Shown here in pieces: positions 49,137 to 56,581 of a stretch of 64,000 nucleotides of DNA. Origin of the DNA: Streptomyces verrucosisporus (GTDB lineage: Bacteria; Actinomycetota; Actinomycetes; Streptomycetales; Streptomycetaceae); NCBI RefSeq assembly GCF_017114865.1, contig NZ_JADEYH010000010.1:1-64000 (forward strand), given 5' to 3'. A program made the position numbers and the translations under genes. The first letter of the stretch is position 1. Each line of letters starts with the position of its first letter. The notes beneath the pieces are model-generated. The model searched no databases and was not told the DNA's origin. It saw nothing but the letters and a program-made list of their open reading frames with translations.

Positions 49137-50083
49137 TCAATGACGGCCCGGTGCTGGTCGTCACCATGATCGACGACCCTACGGCCGACCTGGTGATCAA
49201 CGAGCTGCACGACCGGGGCACCCCGGTCGTGCGGCTCGACTCCGGGGACTTCCCCGCCACCTTGTCGGTCGCAGCAACCATCACCGAAGAGGGCATCAGT
49301 GGAACCCTGGTCACCTCGACCCGCGCCGCAGACCTCTCCCGCGTCCGCTCCCTCTACTACCGGCGTCCTTCGGGCTTCGCCTTCCCGCACCTCAATGAGC
49401 AGGACGCTCGATTCGCCGTCACACAGGCCCGTTACGGACTCGGCGGCGTCCTCGCGTCCCTGCCCGGCTGTCTGTATGTCAACCACCCCCACCGCATCGG
49501 AGACGCCGAGTTCAAGCCCTCGGGGCTCGTCGCTGCGGCGCAGTGCGGCTTCAAGGTCCCCAACACGATGGTCACCTCTGACCCCGAAGCGGCGAAGAGG
49601 TTCGTCAAGGACCACGGCCCTGCCATCTACAAGCCCCTGTCCACTCCGCTGTACCGCGTGGACGGGGCGTCCTGCACCGTGGAGGTCGGGGAAGTCACCG
49701 CCGACCAGTTGGACGGACAGGTGGCCGGCACCGCCCATCTCTTCCAGAGTCGCGTGGACAAGGTCGCCGATGTTCGGGTGACGGTGATCGGGGACCGGAT
49801 CTTTCCCGTCCGTATCGACTCCGGCCTTCTGGACTGGCGAACGGACTACGGCAAACTCTCCTACCGCGTCGTCAAGCCCCCGGACGGCATCGAAGCCGCG
49901 CTCAGGCGCTACCTCGCTTACTTCGGGCTGGTATTCGGCGCATTCGACTTCGCCCTTGACCGCCACGGTGCATGGTGGTTTCTGGAGTGCAATCCGTCCG
50001 GCCAATGGGCCTGGCTGGAGCCGCCTACCGGGCTGCCCATGGTCTCTGCCATGGCCGACCTACTGGAGCGTCATCCGCGATGA
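49133..50083 (+). CDS. tgmB: ATP-grasp graspetide ligase, TgmB-like
   Basis: Forms ester or amide side-chain links in the precursor with ATP. The 316-residue protein has LVVTMIDDPTADLVINELH at the start, the substrate-side YYRRPSGF, the ATP-lysine segment GPAIYKPLSTPLY, DVRVTVIGDRIFPVRIDS, and the Mg-binding end FLECNPSGQWAWLE. Length and motifs match MvdD/TgmB ligases. GTG 49133 overlaps the precursor stop (GTGA) and its own stop overlaps the next ATG (ATGA), so the three genes are translationally coupled. Confidence 0.92.
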   Translation: MINDGPVLVVTMIDDPTADLVINELHDRGTPVVRLDSGDFPATLSVAATITEEGISGTLVTSTRAADLSRVRSLYYRRPSGFAFPHLNEQDARFAVTQARYGLGGVLASLPGCLYVNHPHRIGDAEFKPSGLVAAAQCGFKVPNTMVTSDPEAAKRFVKDHGPAIYKPLSTPLYRVDGASCTVEVGEVTADQLDGQVAGTAHLFQSRVDKVADVRVTVIGDRIFPVRIDSGLLDWRTDYGKLSYRVVKPPDGIEAALRRYLAYFGLVFGAFDFALDRHGAWWFLECNPSGQWAWLEPPTGLPMVSAMADLLERHPR

Positions 50084-51204
50084 CCACCGACAAGATCCTT
50101 CGCGAAGCACTGGCCGACCACATCACGGCCAGCGGCGATCTTCGTTCACCGGAGTGGCGTCAAGCCGTCCTCGGCATTCCACGGCACGAGTTTCTGCGCG
50201 GAGGCTTCTTCCGGCGCACGGACGAAGGGGGCCGTACAGGCTGGGAGCCGGTTGGGCCGAAAGATCCGGCCTGGCTGCCGGCCTGCTACTCCGACGACTC
50301 TCTGGTGACCCAGGTCGCCGGAACCGTCATGCCGGCCGACATCGAAGGCCGGATCTACCGACAGCCGACCAGTTCGAGCACCTTGCCCGGTCTCGTGGTC
50401 CGGATGCTGGAGGAACTGGACGTCGGCGACGGCATGAGTGTCCTGGAGGTCGGCACAGGGACGGGATACTCCACGGCGTTGCTCTGTCACCGCCTGGGCG
50501 ACGAGCTGGTGACCTCTGTCGAAGTGGACGCGGAGATTTCAGGCCGCGCCCGAGCCGCCCTGGGGCGGGTCGGCCACTTCCCCGGTCTTGTCGTGGGTGA
50601 CGGTCTCAAGGGACACCCCGAGGGCGCTCCCTATGACCGGCTGATCGCCACCTGTGGCGTTCTGCACATTCCTGCCGAATGGATCGCACAGGTGAGGCCG
50701 GGCGGGCAGATCCTCGCCACGGTGGGCGGCTGGCTCTACTCCTCGGAGCTGGCACGCCTCACCGTGCGGCAGGACGGCACAGCGACGGGACGCCTGCTGG
50801 GCGGTGCCGTCTCCTTCATGCTCGCCCGCCCACAGGTCCCGCCACCGCTGGGAGTCCTGCCCGACATGAGCGAGGGAGAGGAGCGGGAAACCCACCTGGC
50901 GGACGACCCCCTGGAGGACTGGACAGCACGGTTCGTCGCGCAGCTCGCCGCCCCTCGTGCCCAGCGATTCCGTCTGACACAGGACGGAGGCGACCTGGAC
51001 ATCCTTCTGGACGTGGACGCCGGAGCCTGGGCCGCACTGCGGAGGGAGAGCGAACGGCGGCTCGTCCGGCAGGGTGGCCCCGACCGGCTGTGGGACCGGA
51101 TCGAAGACCATCTGAGCCGATGGCACAGGGACGGAGCACCGACTCTGGACCGGTTCCTGATCACCGCATCACCCGAAGGCCAGGAGATCACCTGGACCAC
51201 CTGA
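50080..51204 (+). CDS. tgmC: Protein-isoaspartyl methyltransferase homologue, TgmC-like
   Basis: A 374-residue SAM enzyme: PIMT fold with RHEFLRGGFF, DDSLVTQVAGTV, the SAM loop VLEVGTGTGYSTALL, LVTSVEVDAEI and YDRLIATCGVLHIP, plus a C-terminal extension of about 170 residues absent from housekeeping PIMT. In described graspetide systems (fuscimiditide, amycolimiditide) such an enzyme methylates an Asp of the cross-linked peptide, which collapses to a stable aspartimide. The Asp-Gly in the precursor core fits this. ATG 50080 overlaps the ligase stop. Confidence 0.9.
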   Translation: MTTDKILREALADHITASGDLRSPEWRQAVLGIPRHEFLRGGFFRRTDEGGRTGWEPVGPKDPAWLPACYSDDSLVTQVAGTVMPADIEGRIYRQPTSSSTLPGLVVRMLEELDVGDGMSVLEVGTGTGYSTALLCHRLGDELVTSVEVDAEISGRARAALGRVGHFPGLVVGDGLKGHPEGAPYDRLIATCGVLHIPAEWIAQVRPGGQILATVGGWLYSSELARLTVRQDGTATGRLLGGAVSFMLARPQVPPPLGVLPDMSEGEERETHLADDPLEDWTARFVAQLAAPRAQRFRLTQDGGDLDILLDVDAGAWAALRRESERRLVRQGGPDRLWDRIEDHLSRWHRDGAPTLDRFLITASPEGQEITWTT

Positions 51205-51298
51205 CGGCAGCGATCAAGCTCCCGTCCCGCGTACGGTCGAAGCGGTCGGCGCTCCCCCGCGCCGGCCGCTCCGGTGCTGAAGCGACAGGAACAAACAG

Positions 51299-51595
51299 AT
51301 GCCCGACGAAGAACCACTGTCCGACTACATGGCTCGCCGCGAAGCCCGAATCGGCCGAATGCGCATCGTGCACGCCTACGGCCCCCGACGCGGCGAACAT
51401 GTGGATCCCGGCCAGCCGAGGTTGGTCGAGCGGTGGAACGGGTCATCGTGGGAGTTCTTCACGATGGCCGACAACCTGACTCATGCCCGCAGGATCGTCC
51501 GGCCTCCCACCGAGCAGGTATCCCGGGGAGAGACCCCTGAGCCTCCTGCCAACCCCCTGGCTCCCGGACGCGGCCGACACCGTAAGCCACGATGA
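51299..51595 (+). CDS. DUF6087-like small protein
   Basis: A 98-residue protein, ATG 51299 with AGGA upstream, beginning MPDEEPLSDYMARREARIGR. The core block YGPRRGEHVDPGQPRLVERW, with NGSSWEFFTMADNLTHAR after it, matches streptomycete proteins I know as DUF6087. The C-terminal part is Pro/Arg-rich. It often accompanies accessory XRE regions. Its last bases overlap the start of the broken resolvase-like frame (ATGA). Function unknown. Confidence 0.7.
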   Translation: MPDEEPLSDYMARREARIGRMRIVHAYGPRRGEHVDPGQPRLVERWNGSSWEFFTMADNLTHARRIVRPPTEQVSRGETPEPPANPLAPGRGRHRKPR

Positions 51596-51759
51596 GCGAG
51601 GACCGGCACGTCGGTGGTCGCTCCAAGGGCATGCACACCGAAGAGATCCGGCAGTCGCGGGAACTCGTAACCGAGGACAGAAGCTACGGCGCCATCACCC
51701 AGGCGCTGTGAGTGGTGCGGACGACCGTCTACCGGGCGCTCACGGGCACGGCAGGGTGA
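51592..51759 (+). pseudogene. Stop-interrupted resolvase-type HTH fragment
   Basis: From ATG 51592 the frame reads KGMHTEEIRQSRELVTEDRS and YGAITQAL, then an in-frame TGA (51709-51711), then VVRTTVYRALTGTAG to a second stop at 51759. Across the stop it resembles the C-terminal helix-turn-helix of serine resolvases/invertases (a helix starting at xTPEEI, the turn, and VxRTTVYRAL). There is no catalytic N-terminal domain. It may be a relic of the recombinase that brought the island, or a small DNA-binding protein broken by one base change (GGA to TGA). Confidence 0.6.
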
Positions 51760-51820
51760 TCATCGGACGATCCCGGACAGCGCCTGAGGGGCGCACAGGA
51801 GCACGGAAGCCGAAAATCAG

Positions 51821-51849
51821 GGCCCGGCGCGAGGAGATGCGCCGGGGCC
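51821..51849. terminator. Terminator between the two convergent island operons
   Basis: CCGGCGC (51824-51830) pairs with GCGCCGG (51839-51845), with further GGCC/GGCC pairing around a GAGGAGAT loop. It lies between the rightward graspetide operon and the leftward peptide/oxygenase operon. Confidence 0.5.
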
Positions 51850-51869
51850 TCGGCAACAGGGTGAGCCCT

Positions 51870-52724
51870 TCAGCCGGCGACTTCGGAGTGCACCGGGACG
51901 GGTGGGCGCACTCCGGTGAGAGCTTCCGCGCGGGCGGCAAGCCGGGGGGCGAGATCGGGGTACCAGCCACGGGCTACGGCTTGCAGCATCTCCGCCAGGG
52001 CCGTGAGCTCCCCGATCCGGCCGGCGGGAGTGTCGAGGACCGGCGCGAACTCCTCGCGGATGCGGGCGGCCACGCCAGGAACGAGCAGGCTGTTGGCGTG
52101 GAGGAGCCCCGCGTCGTAGCCGAACGGCACCAGACCCCACCGCTCCCAGTCCAGCAAGGTGAGAGGTACGGCGGTGAGGTTGCCCCAGTGCAGATCACCG
52201 TGACCGGTCACCCGCTTCACCTCGGCGGGGGCCGGGACTCCGAGGAACTGCGGGAAGGCTCGTTCGATCCACACGTCCCGAACGGTCATCCTCACACCCT
52301 CCGCTTCAGTGAGCAGGGCAAGGGCTTGGCGAAGGTCCGCCCACCACTCGTCGGGCAGCCCGGGATCATGGTCGATGTCGGCTCGATCCGGGGACACCAC
52401 GGGTTGCGTGAGGTAGTCCAGGACTTCCGCCTCGAAGGCCCATTCCCTGTCAGTCCAGTCGTGCACCTCGTACAGGCGGGGGCGGGGGACGCCGTCAGGC
52501 ACCAGTTCAGAGGCGCCGACGATGCCTTCCCCTCGCTTCCTGCCCGCGTTCCTCTTCGCCGTCCGGCTCACCCTCAGCCACCGGTCTCCCGCTCGGCGTC
52601 CGAGGGTGACACCGAGGAAGCCCCACGACGGCGGCCCCGTGCAGGTGAGGCCGAGTTCCTTGGCCGCCCGGTCGTGGGCGGCCTCCATCAGGGCCCGCAC
52701 CTCCTCATTCACCGGCGAGTTCAT
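51870..52724 (-). CDS. APH-fold phosphotransferase, last gene of the peptide/oxygenase operon
   Basis: A 284-residue kinase-like protein of the aminoglycoside-phosphotransferase superfamily. The catalytic loop is GHGDLHWGNLTAVP and the metal-binding motif is LLDWERWGLVPFGYD. The N-lobe has WLRVSRTAKRNAGRKR where the ATP lysine is expected. It overlaps the aldo/keto reductase gene by 20 bp and so belongs to the operon. Kinases of this fold phosphorylate antibiotics, sugars or amino alcohols, and some act on peptides. Here it could modify or inactivate (immunity) the peptide product; that is conjecture. Confidence 0.8.
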   Translation of the reverse strand: MNSPVNEEVRALMEAAHDRAAKELGLTCTGPPSWGFLGVTLGRRAGDRWLRVSRTAKRNAGRKRGEGIVGASELVPDGVPRPRLYEVHDWTDREWAFEAEVLDYLTQPVVSPDRADIDHDPGLPDEWWADLRQALALLTEAEGVRMTVRDVWIERAFPQFLGVPAPAEVKRVTGHGDLHWGNLTAVPLTLLDWERWGLVPFGYDAGLLHANSLLVPGVAARIREEFAPVLDTPAGRIGELTALAEMLQAVARGWYPDLAPRLAARAEALTGVRPPVPVHSEVAG

Positions 52725-53610
52725 CCGTCACCTTCCTGAGTTCCCGGGCCGTCAGCGGCGCGGCCAGAGCCTTGGCCACATCGTCCCAGTGCTCGCGGGT
52801 GCTCGCGGAGGTGAGGACGACATCGAGACCAGGGCACGAGCCAGCGGCCAGCAGGGCAGCGGCTGCGGCCGACAGGCCGGGGCGGATGAGGTTCACCAGT
52901 TCGGGTGTCACGGCGTCGAGGAGTTCGCCTCCGTGCAGGGGAGCGGAGCCGAAGGTGATCAGCCCCGCGTCCTTCGCCTGTACCAGTGGTCCGCCACCGT
53001 TCAGGGCCTGTGTGATCGGGGCATCCATGATCAGGCTGACGGGTATCTGCAAGCCCGTGAAGTGGTGCTCGGCGGAACCGGCCGCCTGCTGGGCGAGCGT
53101 GAGCAACTCGGGCACGCTGAGCGCTCCGGAGGTCAGGCCCGACCAGGTGGCGACGCCGTACCCGCCGATCCTGCCCGCATGGGCGAACTCTTCCAGCGCC
53201 GTGAAGGCTTCCCGTACACGCCCGTGCAGAACGGCACGGTCAAGGCCGTGCCCGTGGTGCTCGGGGTTGTGCACGAACACAAGGTCCACGCGCCCGAGCG
53301 CGGCCAAGGATCGCTCCGTCTGCCAGCGGACGAAGTGCCGTTCAAGGCTGTGCCTACTGGCCGCCTCTTCTCGGGTGAGCACGCCCTCGGTCAGGGCGGT
53401 GCGGCCTTGCTCCGCCGTGAAGAACCCCGTCTTCGTGGCTACCCGCACGGTCGGGTACTCCCCGAGAACCAGGCGCAGTTCCTCATGCGCCCGGCCATAG
53501 GCGTAGTTGGGTGCCGTGTCCACCCATGGGCTACCGGCAGCCAGGGCGGTGCGTGCCGCCTGGCTGACGGCACGCACGCGGTATGTCCCCAGGGAGAGTA
53601 CGGCGGTCAC
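52705..53610 (-). CDS. Aldo/keto reductase
   Basis: A 301-residue NADPH-dependent oxidoreductase of the AKR fold with the full tetrad: Asp31 and Tyr36 (WVDTAPNYAYG), Lys60 (VRVATKTGF) and His in LVFVHNPEHHG. The C-terminal part (LDVVLTSASTREHWDDVAKA) matches the cofactor-binding end. GTG 53610 overlaps the oxygenase stop by four bases (GTGA), and its 3' end overlaps the kinase gene. A reductase after a hydroxylase suggests interconversion of carbonyl and alcohol on a shared substrate (inference). Confidence 0.9.
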   Translation of the reverse strand: MTAVLSLGTYRVRAVSQAARTALAAGSPWVDTAPNYAYGRAHEELRLVLGEYPTVRVATKTGFFTAEQGRTALTEGVLTREEAASRHSLERHFVRWQTERSLAALGRVDLVFVHNPEHHGHGLDRAVLHGRVREAFTALEEFAHAGRIGGYGVATWSGLTSGALSVPELLTLAQQAAGSAEHHFTGLQIPVSLIMDAPITQALNGGGPLVQAKDAGLITFGSAPLHGGELLDAVTPELVNLIRPGLSAAAAALLAAGSCPGLDVVLTSASTREHWDDVAKALAAPLTARELRKVTDELAGE

Positions 53611-54794
53611 AGCGCCGTACCCACGACTGCGACGGCATGGCCGTCAATGAGGACGGAGAGCAGTTCGGCTACGTCCTTGGCCTCCAGTCCCGCGGAGTCG
53701 GCGAGTTCGCCGAGCGTGGTCGGCTGGTTGGTCAGCAGCGCGCCCAGCGCGGGCGCGGCGGGTTCGGCGAATTCCCAAGCGGTACCGGCTGCCGAGAAGG
53801 TGACCGTGCCCTGTGCCGGGTTCGCCGTCAGGCGGCCTCTCGGAGCGGTGAGCTTCACCGTGATCTCCCGTAGTGCGGGGAGCCCGCCCACATACGGCAG
53901 GGACGGGATCGCGTGGCCCCGGTCGGTCGTGTCGATCGACTCCGCCCACCGTTCCACGAGCTGCGGGTCCGCCATCATGTCGGCCACCTCGCGGCGTACC
54001 GCGTCAATGAAGTCCGACCGTTCCGTCGGCGAGCCGAAGCGCGGAATGTCCCTGCGCAGCGCGAGGGACGCCCGGAGCTGATCGACGACCCACAGCATCA
54101 GGTCGGCACCCGTGTGCGGGACCATACCGAACGTGAGGTGAAGGGATTCCGTCCCCTGGTCGGCGGTGACCGCGTGCCACCAGCCGCGTGGCAGATAGAG
54201 CACGTCCCCCGGGGACAGGACGAGGTCCGCCACCGGCTCGCCCTCCGGCTCCTTTGGCGGCTCTACATCCCGGAAAGTGGGCGCCTCACGGGTCGCCCCC
54301 CACAGACGCCACCGCTTCGAGCCGTGCAACTGGACCACGACGACATCATGGTCGTCCCAGTGCCGACCGAAGCCCTCCCGCTCGGTCCACGAGGCGTACA
54401 CGTTGACCTGCACAGAAGTCCCGAGGAAGCGTTCCAGCCCCTCGGCAGCCGCCCCCACAGCGGGGTGGATCTTCTCTACCGCATCGAGGACCAGCGATGC
54501 CCCATCCCTGAGCTGCGCGTGGAAGTCGGACGGCTGGATACGGGACCAGGTGACCGCGCGGCGGTTCGTGGTCGGGATCGCGTAGCGGTGCAGCGGGACC
54601 ATCTCGCCATCCGCCGACAGGCGCAGCCGGGGCGGCTCCAGCCGCTGCGTGGCGATGATCCGGTTCAGGTCGTCCCAGGAGAACAGGCCCGCCCCGTCAG
54701 CGATCCTGGGGAAGTGCGCGTAGGAGCGGTGGTACGTCCGGGCGAGGAACGCGTCCCCGCCCAGACGCCCCGCCCACGAGGCTGCGTCAAGCAA
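53607..54794 (-). CDS. JmjC/cupin_4-type 2-oxoglutarate oxygenase (candidate peptide hydroxylase)
   Basis: A 395-residue protein of the ribosomal-oxygenase-like family (YcfD/NO66 type). The iron triad is intact, His145-x-Asp147 (GRHWDDHD) and His207 (LPRGWWHAV), with Lys160 (GSKRWRLW) for 2-oxoglutarate. The C-terminus is a winged-helix-like domain (LTNQPTTLGELADSAGLEAK). Family members hydroxylate Arg, His or Asn side chains in proteins. The start is TTG 54794, with GGGAG 9 bases upstream; no ATG/GTG lies between it and the stop of the peptide gene 14 bp before. Close coupling to the 45-residue peptide makes that peptide the likely substrate. Confidence 0.85.
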   Translation of the reverse strand: MLDAASWAGRLGGDAFLARTYHRSYAHFPRIADGAGLFSWDDLNRIIATQRLEPPRLRLSADGEMVPLHRYAIPTTNRRAVTWSRIQPSDFHAQLRDGASLVLDAVEKIHPAVGAAAEGLERFLGTSVQVNVYASWTEREGFGRHWDDHDVVVVQLHGSKRWRLWGATREAPTFRDVEPPKEPEGEPVADLVLSPGDVLYLPRGWWHAVTADQGTESLHLTFGMVPHTGADLMLWVVDQLRASLALRRDIPRFGSPTERSDFIDAVRREVADMMADPQLVERWAESIDTTDRGHAIPSLPYVGGLPALREITVKLTAPRGRLTANPAQGTVTFSAAGTAWEFAEPAAPALGALLTNQPTTLGELADSAGLEAKDVAELLSVLIDGHAVAVVGTAL

Positions 54795-54808
54795 CGTGGG
54801 CGCTCCCG

Positions 54809-54946
54809 TCAGTCGTTGCCGTCGGAACGGCCACTGCTGATGTCCGACTCCTGCTCGGCGCGGGTGCGCGCGGCCACGATCTTCCGCTTCGCGATGAGCA
54901 GTCCACCCCCCGCGGGGGTGGCCAAGACGGTGCTCTGCTTATCCAT
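54809..54946 (-). CDS. 45-residue peptide, candidate RiPP precursor of the oxygenase operon
   Basis: ATG 54946 is preceded by GAGAGG at proper spacing and opens a 45-codon frame to TGA 54809. The N-terminal third (MDKQSTVLATPAGGGLLI) has a triple glycine. The middle is basic (AKRKIVAARTRAE). The C-terminal tail is Ser/Gly/Asp-rich (SDISSGRSDGND). No signal peptide or cysteine is present, so lanthionine or disulfide chemistry is excluded. The oxygenase gene starts 14 bp later. The size, the position ahead of tailoring enzymes and the hydrophilic C-terminus all resemble a RiPP precursor. Arg, His-free basic and Asp/Asn residues offer hydroxylation sites. I do not recognise the family. Confidence 0.65.
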   Translation of the reverse strand: MDKQSTVLATPAGGGLLIAKRKIVAARTRAEQESDISSGRSDGND

Positions 54947-54969
54947 CGGCTTACCTCTCTTCTCGGGAC

Positions 54970-54991
54970 TCCCGCCGGGAATCAGGCGGGA
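54970..54991 (-). promoter_or_regulatory. Leader hairpin in front of the 45-residue peptide gene
   Basis: TCCCGCC (54970-54976) pairs with GGCGGGA (54985-54991) around an 8-base loop, 23 bases upstream of the peptide start codon. The stop codon of a possible leader ORF (54982-54984) lies in the loop. Such a stem could act as an attenuator or mRNA-stability element; no experiment is implied by the sequence. Confidence 0.4.
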
Positions 54992-55038
54992 AGCTCGGGA
55001 TGCGGGTGGTTCGGGAACTCCACTCCGGCGTTCGTCAC
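54982..55038 (-). CDS. Possible 18-residue leader ORF upstream of the peptide gene
   Basis: GTG 55038 opens VTNAGVEFPNHPHPELPA before TGA at 54982; the same frame is open back to GTG 55095. The HPHPELP-like, Pro/His-rich sequence is unlike random G+C-rich coding shadows, but no ribosome-binding site is clear and it may be decayed coding DNA. The remaining space up to 55,241 holds another fragment (CDMCAALVQQCRAAVTGAKR) in a different frame, without a start codon of its own before the Met. I see no confident gene in 54,947-55,241. Confidence 0.25.
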   Translation of the reverse strand: MTNAGVEFPNHPHPELPA

Positions 55039-55241
55039 CACCGGCGCTTCGCCCCTGTCACGGCTGCCCGACACTGCTGGACCAGCGCCGCGCACATGTC
55101 ACACCCGGCGCGGGTTCCGGCTGGAAAGGGGAAGTACCGGATACGCGGGCTCGGATTTCGCCATCATCCTTTTCACTCGCGCGACTGCCCCCGCCTGCGC
55201 TCTGTTGCGTCACCCATCCTCGGGGGTCTGGCGGGGCAGTC

Positions 55242-56075
55242 CTACCCTCTTTCCCGTTGAGGCAAGAAATCGTCTCGGATGCCCTCGACGAGACAGCGCA
55301 TGTCGTCCCCGTGGAGCGCCACAGCGGAGAAGCGGCCGAAGGTCTCGATGTACGTCTGGATGTCTCTGGGTTCACGCGTGGTGATCTCCGAGTGGAACGT
55401 CTCGACGATCACAAGCCGGTCATCGTGGATGCTGAAGCACGTCATGGGGAAGTCGGGCATCCGGCCAGTCAGCGGCACGACGCCGATGCTCACGTTGGGA
55501 AGCCGGGAGAGGGACACGACCCGATCCAGTTGGGTAGCCATGACAGCCGGCTCGCAGACCAGCCATCGCAGGACGTGTTCGCAGATGACGAAGTGGAACG
55601 ATCGGCCGTCCTCGTACAGCGTCGCCTGCCGCTCCAGTCTGGCGGCCACCGTTCGATTCCTGGTCTCCTCCGGCAACGCGGGTGGCAGGGAGAACACCGC
55701 TGTGGCGTATTCCGGCGTCTGGAGGAGTCCGGGAATGAGCTGTCCCTGAAACAGCCTGAGCAGAGACGTGCTGCTTTCAATGGCCTTGATGGTGTTCTGG
55801 TGTTTCCATGGCCCCATGCGGCGCAGCAGGCGCCATGCTGTCGCCTCCGTAGCCTCTACTCTGGCAGTCGCGAGGAAATTTTCCTTCACCTCACCCGAGA
55901 CGTCGAGCGCCGAAAGGATCAGATCGACGTCCTGGACGGTGGGAAGAACCCTGCCGTTCTCGATTCTCGAGAGTTTCCCTGCGGACATGGAAGCCCTGCG
56001 GGCCACAGAATCACCGGTCAGTCCCGATGCGTCCCGCAGCGCCCGCAGGGCTTTCCCGATCGAGTCCGTGGTCAG
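55242..56075 (-). CDS. XRE regulator with DUF5753 domain
   Basis: A 277-residue regulator. The helix-turn-helix reads IGKALRALRDASGLTGDSVA then RRASMSAGKLSRIENGRVLP; the rest is a DUF5753 ligand-type domain (LIPGLLQTPEYATAVF, VICEHVLRWLVCEPAVMATQ, VGVVPLTGRMPDFPMTCFSI-like block). The first HTH helix lies upstream of GTG 56006, so the gene must start earlier. The only suitable codon is CTG 56075, overlapping the previous stop as CTGA; relatives I recall have GTGA here. Such DUF5753 regulators pair with small DUF397/DUF6879-type partners and control antibiotic-linked genes. Confidence 0.8.
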   Translation of the reverse strand: MTTDSIGKALRALRDASGLTGDSVARRASMSAGKLSRIENGRVLPTVQDVDLILSALDVSGEVKENFLATARVEATEATAWRLLRRMGPWKHQNTIKAIESSTSLLRLFQGQLIPGLLQTPEYATAVFSLPPALPEETRNRTVAARLERQATLYEDGRSFHFVICEHVLRWLVCEPAVMATQLDRVVSLSRLPNVSIGVVPLTGRMPDFPMTCFSIHDDRLVIVETFHSEITTREPRDIQTYIETFGRFSAVALHGDDMRCLVEGIRDDFLPQRERG

Positions 56076-56581
56076 TGGTGCCGCTCCCAGTAGGAAGCGA
56101 ACGGCACGGCGTGGGTGAGTGCCGCGTCGCGGTAACCCCGGTACTCCATGAGTCGATCAGCGGGCAGCGGCTCACCACCGATGAACTTGCCTTCGGGCGT
56201 GTAGTGCATCCGGTACACGGCGCGGTCGTCGAAGAGCCAGAAGTCGTGATCGGGGAGGCCCGTCACTTCCCGCTCGGCAAGATCGATGATCCCGATGGAT
56301 TCGCCCGCCTTGATGTTTCCGGGGTACGCGGCCAATTCGTACCGGAGGTAGTCCGTCAGCGGGGAACGCAGGACGTGCACGCGCGACACGCTCTTGCCCT
56401 TGTCCGTCATCGAGCGCACCCACGGATTGTCGTCCCAGTCCGGCCCCATGTCCTCGCCCGCGAGGAACCTCTCGATCTCTTCGCGCTCCTCGTCGACGTC
56501 GTAGACCGCGAGAGTCTCCAACCGGAAGGCCGTACGCTCGAAGGTCTCGAAGAGACGGCCGAACTCATCACCCTCGAGCAC
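56072..56581 (-). CDS. DUF6879-like protein
   Basis: A 169-residue protein starting at GTG 56581, with GAGGAG 7 bases upstream (VLEGDEFGRLFETFERTAF). It shows the DUF6879 pattern DWDDNPWVRSM, VHVLRSPLTDYLRYELAAY, and HDFWLFDDRAVYRMHYTPEG. Its start overlaps the end of the small upstream gene and its stop overlaps the XRE start, so the three are coupled. Members sit next to XRE/DUF5753 regulators in streptomycetes; the molecular role is not known to me. Confidence 0.8.
   Translation of the reverse strand: MLEGDEFGRLFETFERTAFRLETLAVYDVDEEREEIERFLAGEDMGPDWDDNPWVRSMTDKGKSVSRVHVLRSPLTDYLRYELAAYPGNIKAGESIGIIDLAEREVTGLPDHDFWLFDDRAVYRMHYTPEGKFIGGEPLPADRLMEYRGYRDAALTHAVPFASYWERHH

Noticed and set aside
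55000..55260. 86-codon plus-strand frame in the leader region of the oxygenase operon
   Set aside because: No ribosome-binding site or known domain, and it runs antisense to the presumed leader. Composition gives no clear coding signal.
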